A DNA stretch of 64,000 bases from the NCBI GenBank assembly GCA_964016875.1, contig OZ024721.1, positions 42,987,088 through 43,051,087 of the forward strand. The letters run 5' to 3'. Both the position numbers and the translations under genes were made by a program. The stretch is from Fallopia convolvulus (taxonomy: Eukaryota; Streptophyta; Magnoliopsida; Caryophyllales; Polygonaceae). Under the pieces are notes generated by a model that saw nothing but the letters and a program-made list of their open reading frames with translations, did no database searches and was not told where the DNA came from. Of this stretch, positions 11,665-22,890 are shown piece after piece (the stretch's first letter is position 1; the number at the start of each line of letters is the position of its first letter).

Positions 11665-12135
11665 GGGTCCGTTCGGCGGGCTTTATTTTGAGCTTATACA
11701 GCTTTATTCAAGCTTATGGTAAAAAAATAAAGTTCTGAGATGGTGTTCGGCGTTGGGAGTTGAGAGAGCTTACAAGAGCTTATACAAGCTAATGGGAGTT
11801 GAAATCTTGGCCAAAAAATCAACTCCCCCCTCCAAGCTTATACAAGCTTATACGACCTTATTGTGTTTTTTCCTTCTAATGCCCTTCAAATTCAATTTAA
11901 AAAAATTTCTCTAAAATGTGGATATTTATAAATATACTCATTTTGGTAATTTTACATCATCTTTTTATAAAATCAGTCTCAATCAATTCTATCTACCGAA
12001 CACCTACATATTTTTTTATAAAAATAAGCTAATAATTTCAACCCCTAAAATCAACTAGTAAAATCAGCATCAATCACCGAATCAGCATCAACATCAACAT
12101 CAACTCATATCAGGCTTGAAGCGCCGAACGGAGCC
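11665..12135. mobile_element. MITE-like DNA transposon, GGGTCCGTTCGGCG ends
   Basis: A 471-bp non-coding element with ends GGGTCCGTTCGGCG and CGCCGAACGGAGCC (one mismatch as inverted repeats), flanked by ATAT on both sides. The interior repeats AGCTTATACA-type words on the left and ATCAACATCAAC near the right end, as in the neighbouring element 85 bp away. It lies within a few hundred bases of the transcribed leader of the next gene. Confidence 0.72.
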
Positions 12136-13301
12136 ATATATCTCGCGCGAAACTCAGGTACAGTGGCGGGGGACCAAGGCGGTTTGTTTTAGGAAAACCT
12201 TGAAAGCAGGTGGGTCTCCCTTTCACAGTTTCATCTCACCTAATTTACCCGTTAACCAAAAACGACGCCGTATAAGTTGCTGATTAAGGAAAAACAACTC
12301 TAAAACCCCTTCTAGGTTCTCTCTGTCTTCGTTCTTCACCACCCAAACCAAAAAACCCAATACGGGAACTTTCCTCCTCCTCCGATCATAATCGCAACCT
12401 ATACTAAACCTCAATCTGCGAATTTCGTTTCACGTATTTAGTGATTTTGGTTCAATCTGAGGGTCTGGTGTCGAACAATTTGTAAGTTATTACTATTGTG
12501 ACTTGTCGTTGGAAATTTGACTTAGCTCCATCATCTATCTGCTTACTTTTCTCCACTGAGTTTATATAGGATTATTGAAAAGTTTGTGCCTTTTTATCTC
12601 TTTACTTGTGATTAATTGACTTGTTCGATCGGGAGCTTATTTTAACTCTAAAACTTGAAATTGACTTAAAGTCTGACTGTCTTGAGACTATTGGTACAGT
12701 GATCAGTCTGGGAAAGGTGGTACAATCTTTACTTGTGATTAATTGACTTAAAGTCTGACTGTATTTTTAACATAAAACTTCTGAAGGTGTCTTTTGAGTA
12801 AGGAAGAATTAGTAAAATGATGTGGAGAAGGGGAGTGCCCTTGAGCCAGTTATAAAAGCATCCACTTCCTGACTTGAAATTATTGCCACTAGTTTGATCA
12901 ATTAAAGGAGGAATATTTTGGGAGTGATCAAAGAATCTTGTTTGCCCTAGCTTTGTTTCTAAGCCGGACCCAAAATTTGTTCCTTCTTTTGGCAATTGTT
13001 GCTTTCCACCTCTTATGGTTGAATTCATGTTGGATAGAGTTGTCTTATGTGAATCCTTGCTGGTCCCAACTTCAAAATTTTGTAGAGGAAAGTAATGGTT
13101 TCTCAAGTTCACATCTTAAACAAACCCAGTGTTTTTTTGTTTTTATTTTTACATGTACACTGCGTATTAGAACAAGGAAGACTATGATGGTGTGTTACAA
13201 ATCATCAGTCTTGATATAATTTGCAGGTTGATTTTACTCTCCGAGCATTAAAGGAATTGTTGCATCTGAAACAAGTGCGTTGAGGATAACTCTGATGCTT
13301 C
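12136..13301 (+). promoter_or_regulatory. Promoter and intron-containing 5' leader of the 13.3-15.6 kb gene
   Basis: A probable first non-coding exon ends at 12481 before GTAAGT. A 745-bp intron (12482-13226) ends with TTTGCAG, and the second exon starts at 13227, 75 bases before the ATG. No TATA box is obvious. The MITE ending at 12135 therefore forms the upstream edge of the promoter. The exon limits are inferred from splice consensus only. Confidence 0.55.
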
Positions 13302-15646
13302 ATGATGTCCAAAGGAGATATTACATATTCAAATGGAAGTTGGGTTGGGAACTTATATCAGAAGTTTGAGGCTGTGTGTCAGGAGGTTGATGATATAGTC
13401 ACCCATGTAAGTATATACTTTCTATCTTCTTTTTATCCTTTATTTTCTTACACTCATGTGTGCAATGGTGTCTGGTTTTTTTTTTTTTTTTATCATGATC
13501 TGTATCATTTGAGTTAGGATGTGATCCGTCTGCTGTGTTGCAATTGAATTCCTGCATTTCTTGTTAATGGTTTTTTATTCAGCTTTGTCATAGTTCCCTT
13601 TATTTATACGATTTCATTGCAGGAGCACATGAAAAAACTTGAAAATCATGTACAGTTGGTTGGTGATAATGTAATGAAGTTTTGTTCCAACGTCAAAGAC
13701 CTCATCCCTTCTTTTGGAGCTCCAGTGAAACACATAACTGAATCTGTGAACAGCGTCTTTGAGCTCGAAGATGGTGATGGAGAGTGTCCTTCTGTTTCAG
13801 ATGATCTTCATTCTGAAGATAACCTTAAAAATCCCTCATTCAGAGACCCTAAAAATTTATCAGCTGGATTAAAATTGGTACAAAGTGATGGCTTTTTAGT
13901 CAATCAAGAACATGATGATTCTCGCTTTGAAGAAGAGAAACAATCATCAGAAATATCAGAAGAAGATGATGATTCTTGCTTTGAAGAAGAGAAACAATCA
14001 TCAAAAATATCAGAAGTCATTTTTACCGACAGCTATTTTATCGATCAAAGCTCTGAGAAACAATCAACTTTTGATGCATCAGATTCAACTTACCATGGAC
14101 GCTCTAAGATCGCTGAAAACTCTGATTCATTCACCACAAAAGAGGAACAATCATTTTCCTATATACCAGAACTTACTTTCCCTGATGAAGATCCATGTGA
14201 AATGTCAACATCGAGTACATTCCATAATCAAAACCATCAAGCTGGATGTAAAGTATCAATTGATGTGTCACCTTCAGCATTTAAACATATTTCCTGGTCT
14301 GAATTCCAGCAGAAAGAGGAAGCAGTACATGATAATAGGGTTAGTGACAACATCCTTGAAAATAGCCCGGGATCTGAATTTGAAATGAAAGAAGAAATAG
14401 TGCTTGACACCCTTTCCAAAAGCTTCTTTGACGTTTCAATTGAAAACGTCCCTTACTCTCTACTGGCCTCTTCTGTTACATCCTCTGATAGTGAAACATC
14501 AACCGTGAGATTGGCTTCTTCTATCAATTCTCCATTGCTTGATTTTTCTGATCATCATGAGATTGAATTTCACTGTACCGGAGGGCCTACATATAGCGAT
14601 ATTATTGTTGAGATTGGAACCACTTCCACTTCTGCCCTTGCTTCTCAATCTGTAGAACCATTCTCGTGCATTTTATCTCCAAAGGAGAATGCAGGAGATT
14701 TGTATTCTTCTTCCTCGCCCTCCAGCAGTTCACTAGAGTTCACCGGTATAAATCAAGAAATAGTGCTTATGTGGTAAAATTTTTTGGGGGGTCATGTTGT
14801 TATTTTGTTTGATTATTTTTGTTGATTTTTTTTTCTTGCAGAGATTCCAATCATCTCCCCTAGTGACAATGAAGGCCTTGAACTGAAACAGAGGGAGCTT
14901 CCTGGGAAATTGGAGCTTGATGAAAGTTGCATCTTTGTGAAGAATGATAGCAATTACAGAGTCTCACCTCCTGTGGACAGATGCTGGTTACGCAAGGTAT
15001 GCTCCCAATCCTTGATGCATTATCTATCATGCGGAAAATGACTGGAAAGTTACTGTCAATATGTGACTGTCTACGCGTGAGCTTTGAATTTTGAAGAATG
15101 CCAAAAATTGGTATCTCCCTTCAATAATGAAATCTGTAAAACAGTGCCAGTGAAAACCCTTTGAAATTTCTCCTAGTTTGTGTTGTGGTCAAATCCTGAC
15201 TGTCATAATGTCATTTGTATATAAATCATTTGTCTGTTAATTGATATTGCATAATCTTAAGTTTGATCACATTGGGTAGTGAGTATAACCTTTCTTGAAT
15301 GGATTCATGAATATGCATAATGTGTTCGAATCTGAACCGTTTATGCATCTATTATGAACAAAGAAATGCATGCTGCGTCCTAATTAAGTCATTAACTGGT
15401 TTCTAACTAATCAACACTTCCAAGAGATTTGATGAACAATATCTTGTTTCCATCGTACAGAAGAAGATCAGGGGCCCGTTTTCCTCGAGAAAGCAGATTG
15501 CAAAGGAGTACAAGCAACTGGGAATATGGTACTGTGACATTGATGCAGAGTTTAATGAGGGTTCCGAAGAGAAGGTGGTCTCGTCAAGCCATAACAAACA
15601 CCAATCAGCCCAGGATTTGCAAGAATCTGAATGGGAACTCTTGTAA
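13302..15646 (+). CDS. Plant protein of unknown function, four coding exons
   Basis: Model: 13302-13406, 13623-14745, 14842-14996 and 15461-15646. All junctions are GT-AG and the frame closes, giving 522 residues. The short N-terminal part (GSWVGNLYQKFEAVCQEVDD followed by a helical EHMKKLENHVQLVGDNVMKF segment) and the C-terminal part (SPPVDRCWLRK joined to KKIRGPFSSRKQIAKEY and KQLGIWYCDID) look conserved and charged. The large middle exon is Ser/Glu/Asp-rich and probably disordered. The second exon must use the donor after ACCG at 14745, because reading on meets a stop at 14775-14777, and the alternative donor at 14773 would create a TGA. Exon 2 carries an in-frame 18-codon tandem duplication (about 13912-14020). 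No signal peptide or membrane segment is visible. I do not recognise a named family, and function is unknown. Confidence 0.85.
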
Positions 15647-16839
15647 ACATTCCTCAGATTTACCAAGTTAAAGAGGTGCTCATCCTTTCTGTCTAGAGGA
15701 AGACGAAACAGCCTTCCTGACAAAAGCAAGTTAAATAGTCTCTATTTGTAGGAGCAATAACAGTTATCTCCCACCAGATCCTTATTAAATATTTGATGAT
15801 GCATTTAATCCCCCGTGATTGTGAATAATTTTGGCTGCATTGCATTTTTAGGGGCACAAGTTATGTCGAAGTCGTCTATATAAGTAAATCCCATTTATTA
15901 CTGATGATGGCTGTTGCATACGGTTAGTCTGTGGATGTCTTGTACATTGTTAGTTTGTTTGGTAATTAATTTGCATATGGAAGGTTCTTGTGTAAAAGAC
16001 ATGATTGCTGGAACATGTAGCAGTTCATTTAGCAAGCACTAAATTCATCTGAGCATTAGTGTAGAAGAATATTCAAACATATAATTAGAAACTGGTTTTA
16101 GAAATCAAAATCTGCTAGCTAGATGACACGATTTGTCTGCTAAAAAGCCTAAATTGAGTAGAGAATTTCAGTTTAATTTAGGGTTAAAACACTTCTCAAT
16201 CGAAACCTAAAAAAAAACATATATGATCCAAACTAGAAATACAAACTTGAAAAAACCTCAGATAATAAACCAGACTTTGAAATGTCAATTTACCTAAACC
16301 ATAACCCAATCCGGAGTCCTTTGACTTAGAGGCTCCAGAAATGCTCCAGAATGAAATCCTTCTTGATTGATAAGAGTGTGTCCAAATGCACCATTTAATC
16401 CTTGATACAGAACCTCTGCAGTATTATAACCACCATTCCTCATTGAACAATGTCCAACATTTACAAGTTCTAGCAGTCAAGCTACAATTTTCCCAAATTC
16501 TTTAAAAAAAAAAGATAACTCAATGATTTGAGGCTCAAAGAGAAACGAAAATCATGATGTAGAGGAAGCTCAGAACAATCGAAGAGCTAGCACAAGTGCT
16601 GAAGCATGTTATTGAATGCAGAAGATTGCATTTCATAGGTAACACTCGTACAAGTTATTAGAAAGCACCCGGAAAAAAAAAGCAGCAGCAATGCTACAAT
16701 GATGTAAAGACAGTACTATATGCTAGAACTAATACAAATAGGCCAAGAGAAGATTCATATGATGGGATAATAGTTCCAACCTTAAGACATATAAAACTCA
16801 ATGGGGAGTTCAATTGGTTTTCACACTCAAGACAAAGCG
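15647..16839. other. Convergent 3' UTRs and spacer
   Basis: The region lies between two convergent genes: the 3' UTR of the four-exon gene on the left and that of the minus-strand CLE gene on the right. No additional coding signal. A frame at 15429-15671 is a shadow of the last coding exon. Confidence 0.6.
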
Positions 16840-17115
16840 CTAGGGCGCCTTTGGTGATAACATGTGATGGTCAGGATCTGGGCCCCCAGGTGAGACCCTC
16901 TCAGTTCCCTCCTGTAATGAAATCCTTTCATAAAATTCAAGTTTTGACTCATCATACCCAAACTCCTTAAACAATAAGTAGTTATCAGTCCTTGTTTTCA
17001 TGGCCCTGATACCACGGTACATACTACGAGCATCTGCAACCTCAAGTACAAGCTCTAGATGGAATGCTACTGATAAGAGCAAAGCGAACACTAATCCAAG
17101 CCTCATTGTAGTCAC
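16840..17115 (-). CDS. CLE (CLAVATA3/ESR-related) signalling peptide precursor
   Basis: A single-exon prepropeptide of 91 residues. A hydrophobic signal peptide (about residues 4-29: LGLVFALLLSVAF, then ADA before the likely cut) precedes a variable, charged spacer. The CLE motif RVSPGGPDPDHH is at residues 73-84, followed by a seven-residue tail. The dodecapeptide matches the A-type CLE consensus and is closest in form to the CLE1-7 group of Arabidopsis (RxSPGGPDPxHH). The mature peptide is expected to be secreted, proline-hydroxylated and sensed by a CLV1/BAM-type receptor kinase (family knowledge). Position 10 is Asp, where that group usually has Gln or Arg. An internal Met at residue 4 is an alternative start. 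A TATA box lies about 90 bases upstream. Confidence 0.93.
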   Translation of the reverse strand: MTTMRLGLVFALLLSVAFHLELVLEVADARSMYRGIRAMKTRTDNYLLFKEFGYDESKLEFYERISLQEGTERVSPGGPDPDHHMLSPKAP

Positions 17116-17200
17116 TAATTTGATAATTGTATCTTTCAGGTAGGTAAAGAATAGAGAATGTAACTCAGTGGTGGTAGAACTATTTGTAAGTCAAGGAACT

Positions 17201-17213
17201 CTATATATATATG
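17201..17213 (-). promoter_or_regulatory. TATA box of the CLE gene
   Basis: On the minus strand the sequence reads CATATATATATAGAG about 90 bases upstream of the CLE start codon, a plausible distance for a short leader. It is the only TATA-like run directly upstream. Confidence 0.65.
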
Positions 17214-19067
17214 CTACACAGGTTAAGCTGTGCATAATGGAGAGGAAAGGAGGCTGATTGAATGGCCACTTTGAATTGCGCACTAGTCGTTCAGTCACAG
17301 CGTCTAAATCATGTATCCAACTGAATTTTCACAAAGCTGACAATCAAGGCATCAGTCATTTTATGTCACTTCATGTTTTCCTTGCATTATAAATTGCAGT
17401 AAGGGAACTTCTTTTCTAGGCTTCTGGCAGTCAATTTATGGGGCGCATCCTCATGCTCATTAGCTTGTATACAATGCCTTTGAGATGGATTTAGCCCCTA
17501 TATTAATTTGGGTGCATTTTAACTAAATTCAGTTATTATCGTCACATAGCTGAATTTCAGTTTTCCTTGGGCCTATCGGGCGCATCCCCAGGTTCCACTT
17601 GAGCGGGACTATATTGGGCGATGATGTTGATGTTGGTCAATGCATTAGTTGAGGGTCTATTGTTGCTTTCAATTATGGAAGACTGTAGGTGTTTTGTTTT
17701 TTGCTAAAAATCAAGGCCAATATGAAAGAAGCCAATTACTAAAAAAAAATTATAATCTGCTATTGGGCAAATTATCCAGAGCAATAAGAAAGGAAATTGA
17801 TCATCTTTTCACAAAGAAAATCACTTAGAGGCAGGGATGTAGCACTAACCAATGCCATCAAGTTGCTTTCTTCATGTAGTTTCCCGTTCAATTCATCGCA
17901 CAATATACGTGTCAAAGTGTTTGATTATATTGTATCTATGATGGATCCATTTGTATGGAGAAAAAAATTTGGTGAAAAAAACATCCATCCTGTAAATGAA
18001 CATTGAAGGATGTTAGCTCCTCACGATTAGTAGTATTAATGGAGGAATTAAGCAATAGGCAATTTGTGAAACAAGTGTGTAAGAGTTGCAATTACTAAAT
18101 ATAATACAGGAGGATAAGTATTGACAGGAAAGTCAAATGCAGAGATAATGTACATAATGGGAACAAAGGCGAGGAAAATCGTCTTCAAATTGGATTGAAC
18201 AGCTCAGATCAAATAGCATTTCTACAGCCAAGATATTATATGGATAAGGTTGAATCGTTTGATGGTTTGACGTGAGTGGAAATCACTTATCCATGACGTG
18301 CAATTTTTTTGTCATATTATCCTTTGTCCTGGTCTCCTGGACTTTATAAATTACCACAAAGAAGTGTTAGTACAGTTCCCTGGCAATGGACATCACCATA
18401 TGAACCTTTATCTTTAATGGCAGTAGCATCAAAACTTTACATACCTTGGATCTATCAGTGACGATCGTAAAGGGTCATCTTGAAGTGTCAATGCTCTCAT
18501 TTATCCAGATTAGAAGAAATATATACATGTGAAGAAAGGAGCAAACAAGAAGACAATAAACTTTTACAACTAACCAAAATCTTATTATCTGATTAGTTTT
18601 TGGGATATCACGAGTCAGAAATACACATGCTTCTTCTTTTTTCTTTGCTTTCATCATAAATGAACACAAATCTCTACAAACAGTGAAAGTTATACAAAAT
18701 CACAATCACCAACATCATTATATAAAATGGGAATTGTCCCGGTTCTTAACATAAGCAAATTAAATGTCTGTATCAACAGTATATCACTCCTATCAATAAT
18801 TCCTTGCAAGTGATAAACATTATATTCCAAAAATAGCAACAACAGTGACTTCACTTGTGCATCTACATTAAGCTATTTCACTCAATGTGCATTAAGACTT
18901 GCATAAACACACAAGCGAAACTGAGTAATAAACATCATTTCCATTATTTAAAGTATAATATTTTAGTTTCTGTTCTTTACCATAGACATTGAAATCGCCA
19001 TATGACACATTGATACGTGAAAGGAAGAAAGTCGGTGCAATATTCCTTTGGCTCTATTATGACCATT
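17214..19067. other. Intergenic, no gene seen
   Basis: AT-rich spacer containing the upstream region of the CLE gene. Short frames at 17797-18006 (+) and 18475-18669 (-) have no recognisable features. Confidence 0.55.
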
Positions 19068-19191
19068 GTTCTAAAAATCTGGCCTAGGCGCTGGAAGACC
19101 TAGTCCATCTAGCCCGCCTAGGTGCTTGTCTAAGCTGCCCATGTGCTAGGTGCTCCCCCTCTGCCCAGGGAAGCCTAGCGTTTTTTAGAAC
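19068..19191. mobile_element. Short MITE-like repeat with GTTCTAAAAA ends
   Basis: A 124-bp unit starting GTTCTAAAAATC and ending TTTTTTAGAAC, giving an inverted repeat of about 10 bp, with ATT on both sides. The core is rich in CCTAGGCGCT- and GCCTAGC-type words. This wording is common to a family of short dispersed plant repeats that I recall but cannot name with certainty. Confidence 0.55.
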
Positions 19192-21162
19192 ATTATTTAT
19201 GACCAAGTAGTCTAAGTTACATGATGAGAAGTAGAAGGTCAAAGAGTGTCATTATACCTCCCTCACATCTTATGCATTGCAGATAAAGAGGCTGAAGGAA
19301 AAGTGAATTTGGGTTGAGGCCAAACCTAATAATTATAATGAAGTGTACTCAATTACGGTGATACTGCTAAAGCGCCCTCCTAAACCCACCAACCAACAAA
19401 ATTGAGGTACATTAACAACGGTTATAAAGTGCAAATGCATAAACTTGTGGTTGATATGCTAATGCTAATGCACCTTGATCTTATCCATTAATTGACGTCG
19501 GAAAGCATGTGGGTAGTGAGGCAGTGGGAGCTCCATAGGCATAGATTGCTTTGAAGATTGAGTTTAAGATGATCAGCCCCGTTGCTTCACTGAAGATCAT
19601 ATTCATAGGCATGATTGCTTCTCATAGGACTTCTCACGAACAGTTGGTGGGCAATTATTGGGAGGCTCATTGCCTAGGCTCTCTACAAGTAGATGGAATG
19701 ACGTGTCAAAGTTTGAACCCATGTCCCGGTTCAAAGTTTGACACATCAATCGTCCCTATGACTAGCCCCACACAGCACTTTCAGCAAAAGAGTTGTGGAT
19801 TTTCTCTTAGGTGGTTTTGTGAGGAGGATAAAATTTGTAGCTTCACCCGACAAGGCACAAGGTAGCAGAAGCCATAAAGTAGACGACTGAAAACCAAGTT
19901 ACAAAAATGAGACCTAAGCAAATCCGTGCTGTGCTGTCGTCCCCCCGTCCGTCGGATACTATGGACAAAAGAAAATTTTACAAAGGCCCGGTGTATTTAC
20001 CCGACCCAAACTCGCTAACCGTTCGTGTCGATAGGTTAGGTAAGTGTTTCCAAATTCGTTAACCGCCCATTTCGGTAGGTTAAGAACTCTGTTCCTAACC
20101 GCCCCCCGCCCCATGTTAGGCATCCGGTAAATATTATCGGAATCGGATCAGATATAATTTTTTCACAACACTTAGATGAAGTGGTGAGCTTAACAAATAG
20201 ATATATCTGATCCGATCTTGTATATCAGATATTCAATAATTTTTCTCCTAAAATCTCGATTTATATCTAATCCATTAATTATCGGATATCTGTAAGAAGT
20301 ATTCATTTGGAATGAATTTTTGGTAGCATACATTCGAATTATACATTTTGAAAAATATTTCTACTATTTTTGATTTTGGCCCAATTAATATTCATGATTG
20401 ATGGATATCAGACCGAATATCTACCGACCCGATATTCGATTTGCCGACCCGATTAAATTTTAAGAGAAAATTTTCATGATTGAGGAGAATTCAACCCTTA
20501 ATTAGTTGAAATTTTACAAAATACTCTTTAAATCATCTATGCTACTTAGTATTAATGTGCATTTTCCAAAAATATATATAATACTAGATATATCGGATGT
20601 CGGTTACTTTAAAACCCCGATCCGTATCCGGTCTAATTATCTGGAAAAAGTTCCTGATCAAATCGAATACGGATAGAAAATTTTATGATCCATTTGAATC
20701 CAAATTTTATCAAATCGGTTATTTTTACTCACCTTTTAGATCCATTTCCGGTTAGGATATAAATATTATCCGACTTGGAGATCAAATATCTGATGCGAGT
20801 ATCGGATACTAAACAAAGTTAATGTATGCCAAATTTCTCTAAACCATGTGCTATCTTGTTCGGATATTCTCTTATTGGGAATATCTAAATATAAATATAT
20901 AAAAGAAATTTCTTTTAGTGTCCTCTAATTTTCTATTTTTCCTTTTCGGGTCTTAAATTTATTTTTTTATACCCTTTATTTTGTACAAGTATAGTCATAT
21001 AGCCTAAAGTTTCTCCAAATCCGTTTATATCCACATATTCTCATTTTTGTTAAAAAATTCCCTACGATAATTACATTAATTTTGGAAAAAGTGCCCAAAG
21101 TAATTATAATACATCAATATCAATAGAAAATTAGCCCAATAATTAGTAAAAAAATAAGCCTT
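19192..21162. other. Intergenic repeat-like DNA, no gene seen
   Basis: A 104-codon plus-strand frame at 19551-19865 has no recognisable domain. Between 19970 and 20860 short CCGACC, ATCGGAT and GATATC words recur in both orientations, suggesting a decayed transposon. No boundaries could be found. Confidence 0.45.
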
Positions 21163-21402
21163 TGTTGTAAATGTCTTACGTTAGTGGTTGGATGTATATG
21201 ACTCTTATGTTCCATATTTCTCATTTAGAACACATAAAACATCCTTTGAATTTAACTCTTCCATTCAAATACAAGTTTGTAACAACATCCCTTTATTAGA
21301 TTATAAATAGAGGTTTGTGTAAAGAGAAGAAGAAGAAGAAGAAGAAAAGCTCTCTCATTTGTATTATTTATATTGAGTTTAAATCTCACCAATATTACAA
21401 CA
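21163..21402 (+). repeat. 5' LTR of the Copia element
   Basis: 240 bp, TGTTGTAA...TTACAACA. Contains a TATA box (ATTATAAATAGAGG near 21300) followed by a GAA microsatellite at about 21325-21345. Aligns with 27666-27866 plus 29266-29347. Confidence 0.88.
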
Positions 21403-21417
21403 TTATCAGCACGAGTC
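21403..21417 (+). other. Primer-binding-like site of the Copia element
   Basis: TTATCAGCACGAGTC directly follows the LTR. The TATCAGCACGA wording is usual downstream of 5' LTRs in several plant Copia lineages. The priming tRNA is not determined here. Confidence 0.6.
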
Positions 21418-21457
21418 TTTATTCTCTAATTTGATCTTTGTTATTCTTCAAGAAAAC

Positions 21458-21559
21458 ATGGATTCACCTAAAGTGAAACCCGATGGGAAGGAACAATGTC
21501 TCCTAGACAGTGCAACGACGCAACTATTTAAAGAAACAAAGAATACTTCACACAGTTGA
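21458..21559 (+). pseudogene. Copia protease-like fragment
   Basis: A short frame from ATG 21458 to TGA 21557-21559. It contains QCLLDSATTQLFKETKNTS, which resembles the Copia aspartic protease start (LLDSxTTHTIxKxKKYFS), so gag has been lost. The frame stops where MULE-type sequence begins. Confidence 0.55.
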
Positions 21560-21970
21560 AAGCCGGCAGAATACATCAACAGACCCCTGTACTTACACTT
21601 TTTTTCCTATTGGACCCCTGTACTAAATAATGTTCAAACAGACCCCTGTACTGCCCCCAATTTTGCCTATTGAACTTTTTTGCTTGCGTGGACTAGGGCG
21701 TGATTTACAAACCAAGCTGAAGAGAGTTATGCCAATTATTTGTGGTGACATGGAAATTAAAAAAAATAAAACAATTGTTTTTTATAAAACCATGCTGAAG
21801 GCCATTTTGTTCTCTCGAATGCCGCCATTGTCTTCGTCTCCAATCTCGAATGCCGCCATTGTTTGCCCTCTTCACCAATCGTCTCCAATCGTCTCCAATC
21901 TCTTCTTGTCGACGCTCATGGCTTACTCGGATGCTAGAAGCACGTTGAACTCAAACACGAATCCATAGCA

Positions 21971-22403
21971 ATGGCCTCACAACAGCGGTGATTTGGGTTT
22001 CCCAAATTGTTGGTGTGGAATCACGGCTTCGATCAAATACTCAAGAACAACTTCGAATCCTGGAAGACGCTTCTTCGGATGCTCAAATTATGGGGTAAGC
22101 TTTCCTGATTTCACTGATTTCGTAAAATCTGATTTCTAGGGTTTTTGTCAAAATTCGCAAATTTCTGGGGTTAATTGAACAATGTGGGATTGGTTTTGTG
22201 TGTGATGCAAGAAGAGAAATGGAAGCTGCAATTTTTTTAGGTGGGTTGATCCATCATTGATAGATGAAGGCAAAAGAGTCATTGAAGAGCTGTTGAAGGC
22301 CAAACAAGAAGAGGTGGACAAGGCCAAACGCAGAGCTAATGTGTTGTTGAAAGCCCTGATCATTGTTGTAGGGATTAGTGTAGTCAAATTTGTGATGAGC
22401 TAA
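21971..22403 (+). pseudogene. GRF-type zinc-finger protein carried by the MULE, frame-shifted
   Basis: Exon 1 up to 22094 reads PNCWCGITASIKYSRTTSN, then PGRRFFGCSNYG. After a GT-AG intron (22095-22211), exon 2 (22212-22403) gives GSCNFFRWVDPSLID, a Lys/Glu-rich coiled segment and a hydrophobic C-terminal segment (ALIIVVGISVVKFVMS). CxC...C...C with NPGRRFFGC and FFRW is the GRF zinc finger (Pfam zf-GRF). The ATG at 21971 is out of frame with the finger, and a stop precedes it in the finger's frame, so a base has been lost or gained near 21985. Small GRF plus transmembrane proteins of this layout are widespread in plant genomes and often sit in or beside MULEs. Confidence 0.72.
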
Positions 22404-22890
22404 TGTGTTGTTCCTTGGATGATTGTAACCTGTACTCTGGATTTGTTTTGGCTAAACAGTGTAGCCTAACCTGTACTCTGGATGTGTTTTGCATGAATTT
22501 AATCTGGCTAAACAATGTTCTCTTTTTAATGCTTTGGTTTGGTTATTGAGTGTGTGAAGCAGGTTTGATTATTGAGTGTGTGAAGCAGGATTGGTGTAAT
22601 GCTTTGGTTTGGTCATTGGTGATCTTTTTGTGTTTGGAAATAACTGACAAATGCAATATCTGAAAAATGCAAAATGCAAAATGCCACTAGTCATTTCATA
22701 CTACTAAAACAAGTTTCATATAGCTAAAATTCCACTAGTTTCATACAACAACTAGTGAAATATCAAGTTTCATACAACAAAACACAAAAAGACTAGTGGA
22801 ATATCAAGTTTCATACAACAACTTGATCAAGTTTCATACAACAACTAGTCATAAAAAAGAACAAGTTTCATATCAACTACTTCAATTCCA
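22404..22890. repeat. Non-coding MULE interior with short direct repeats
   Basis: Between the two MULE reading frames. TTGATTATTGAGTGTGTGAAGCAGG-like words are repeated at 22540-22590, and AAGTTTCATACAACAA words recur at 22700-22870. No coding signal. Confidence 0.5.

Noticed and set aside
13912..14388. 158-codon frame inside the large exon
   Set aside because: Shadow frame. Splice-phase closure and composition support the overlapping frame.
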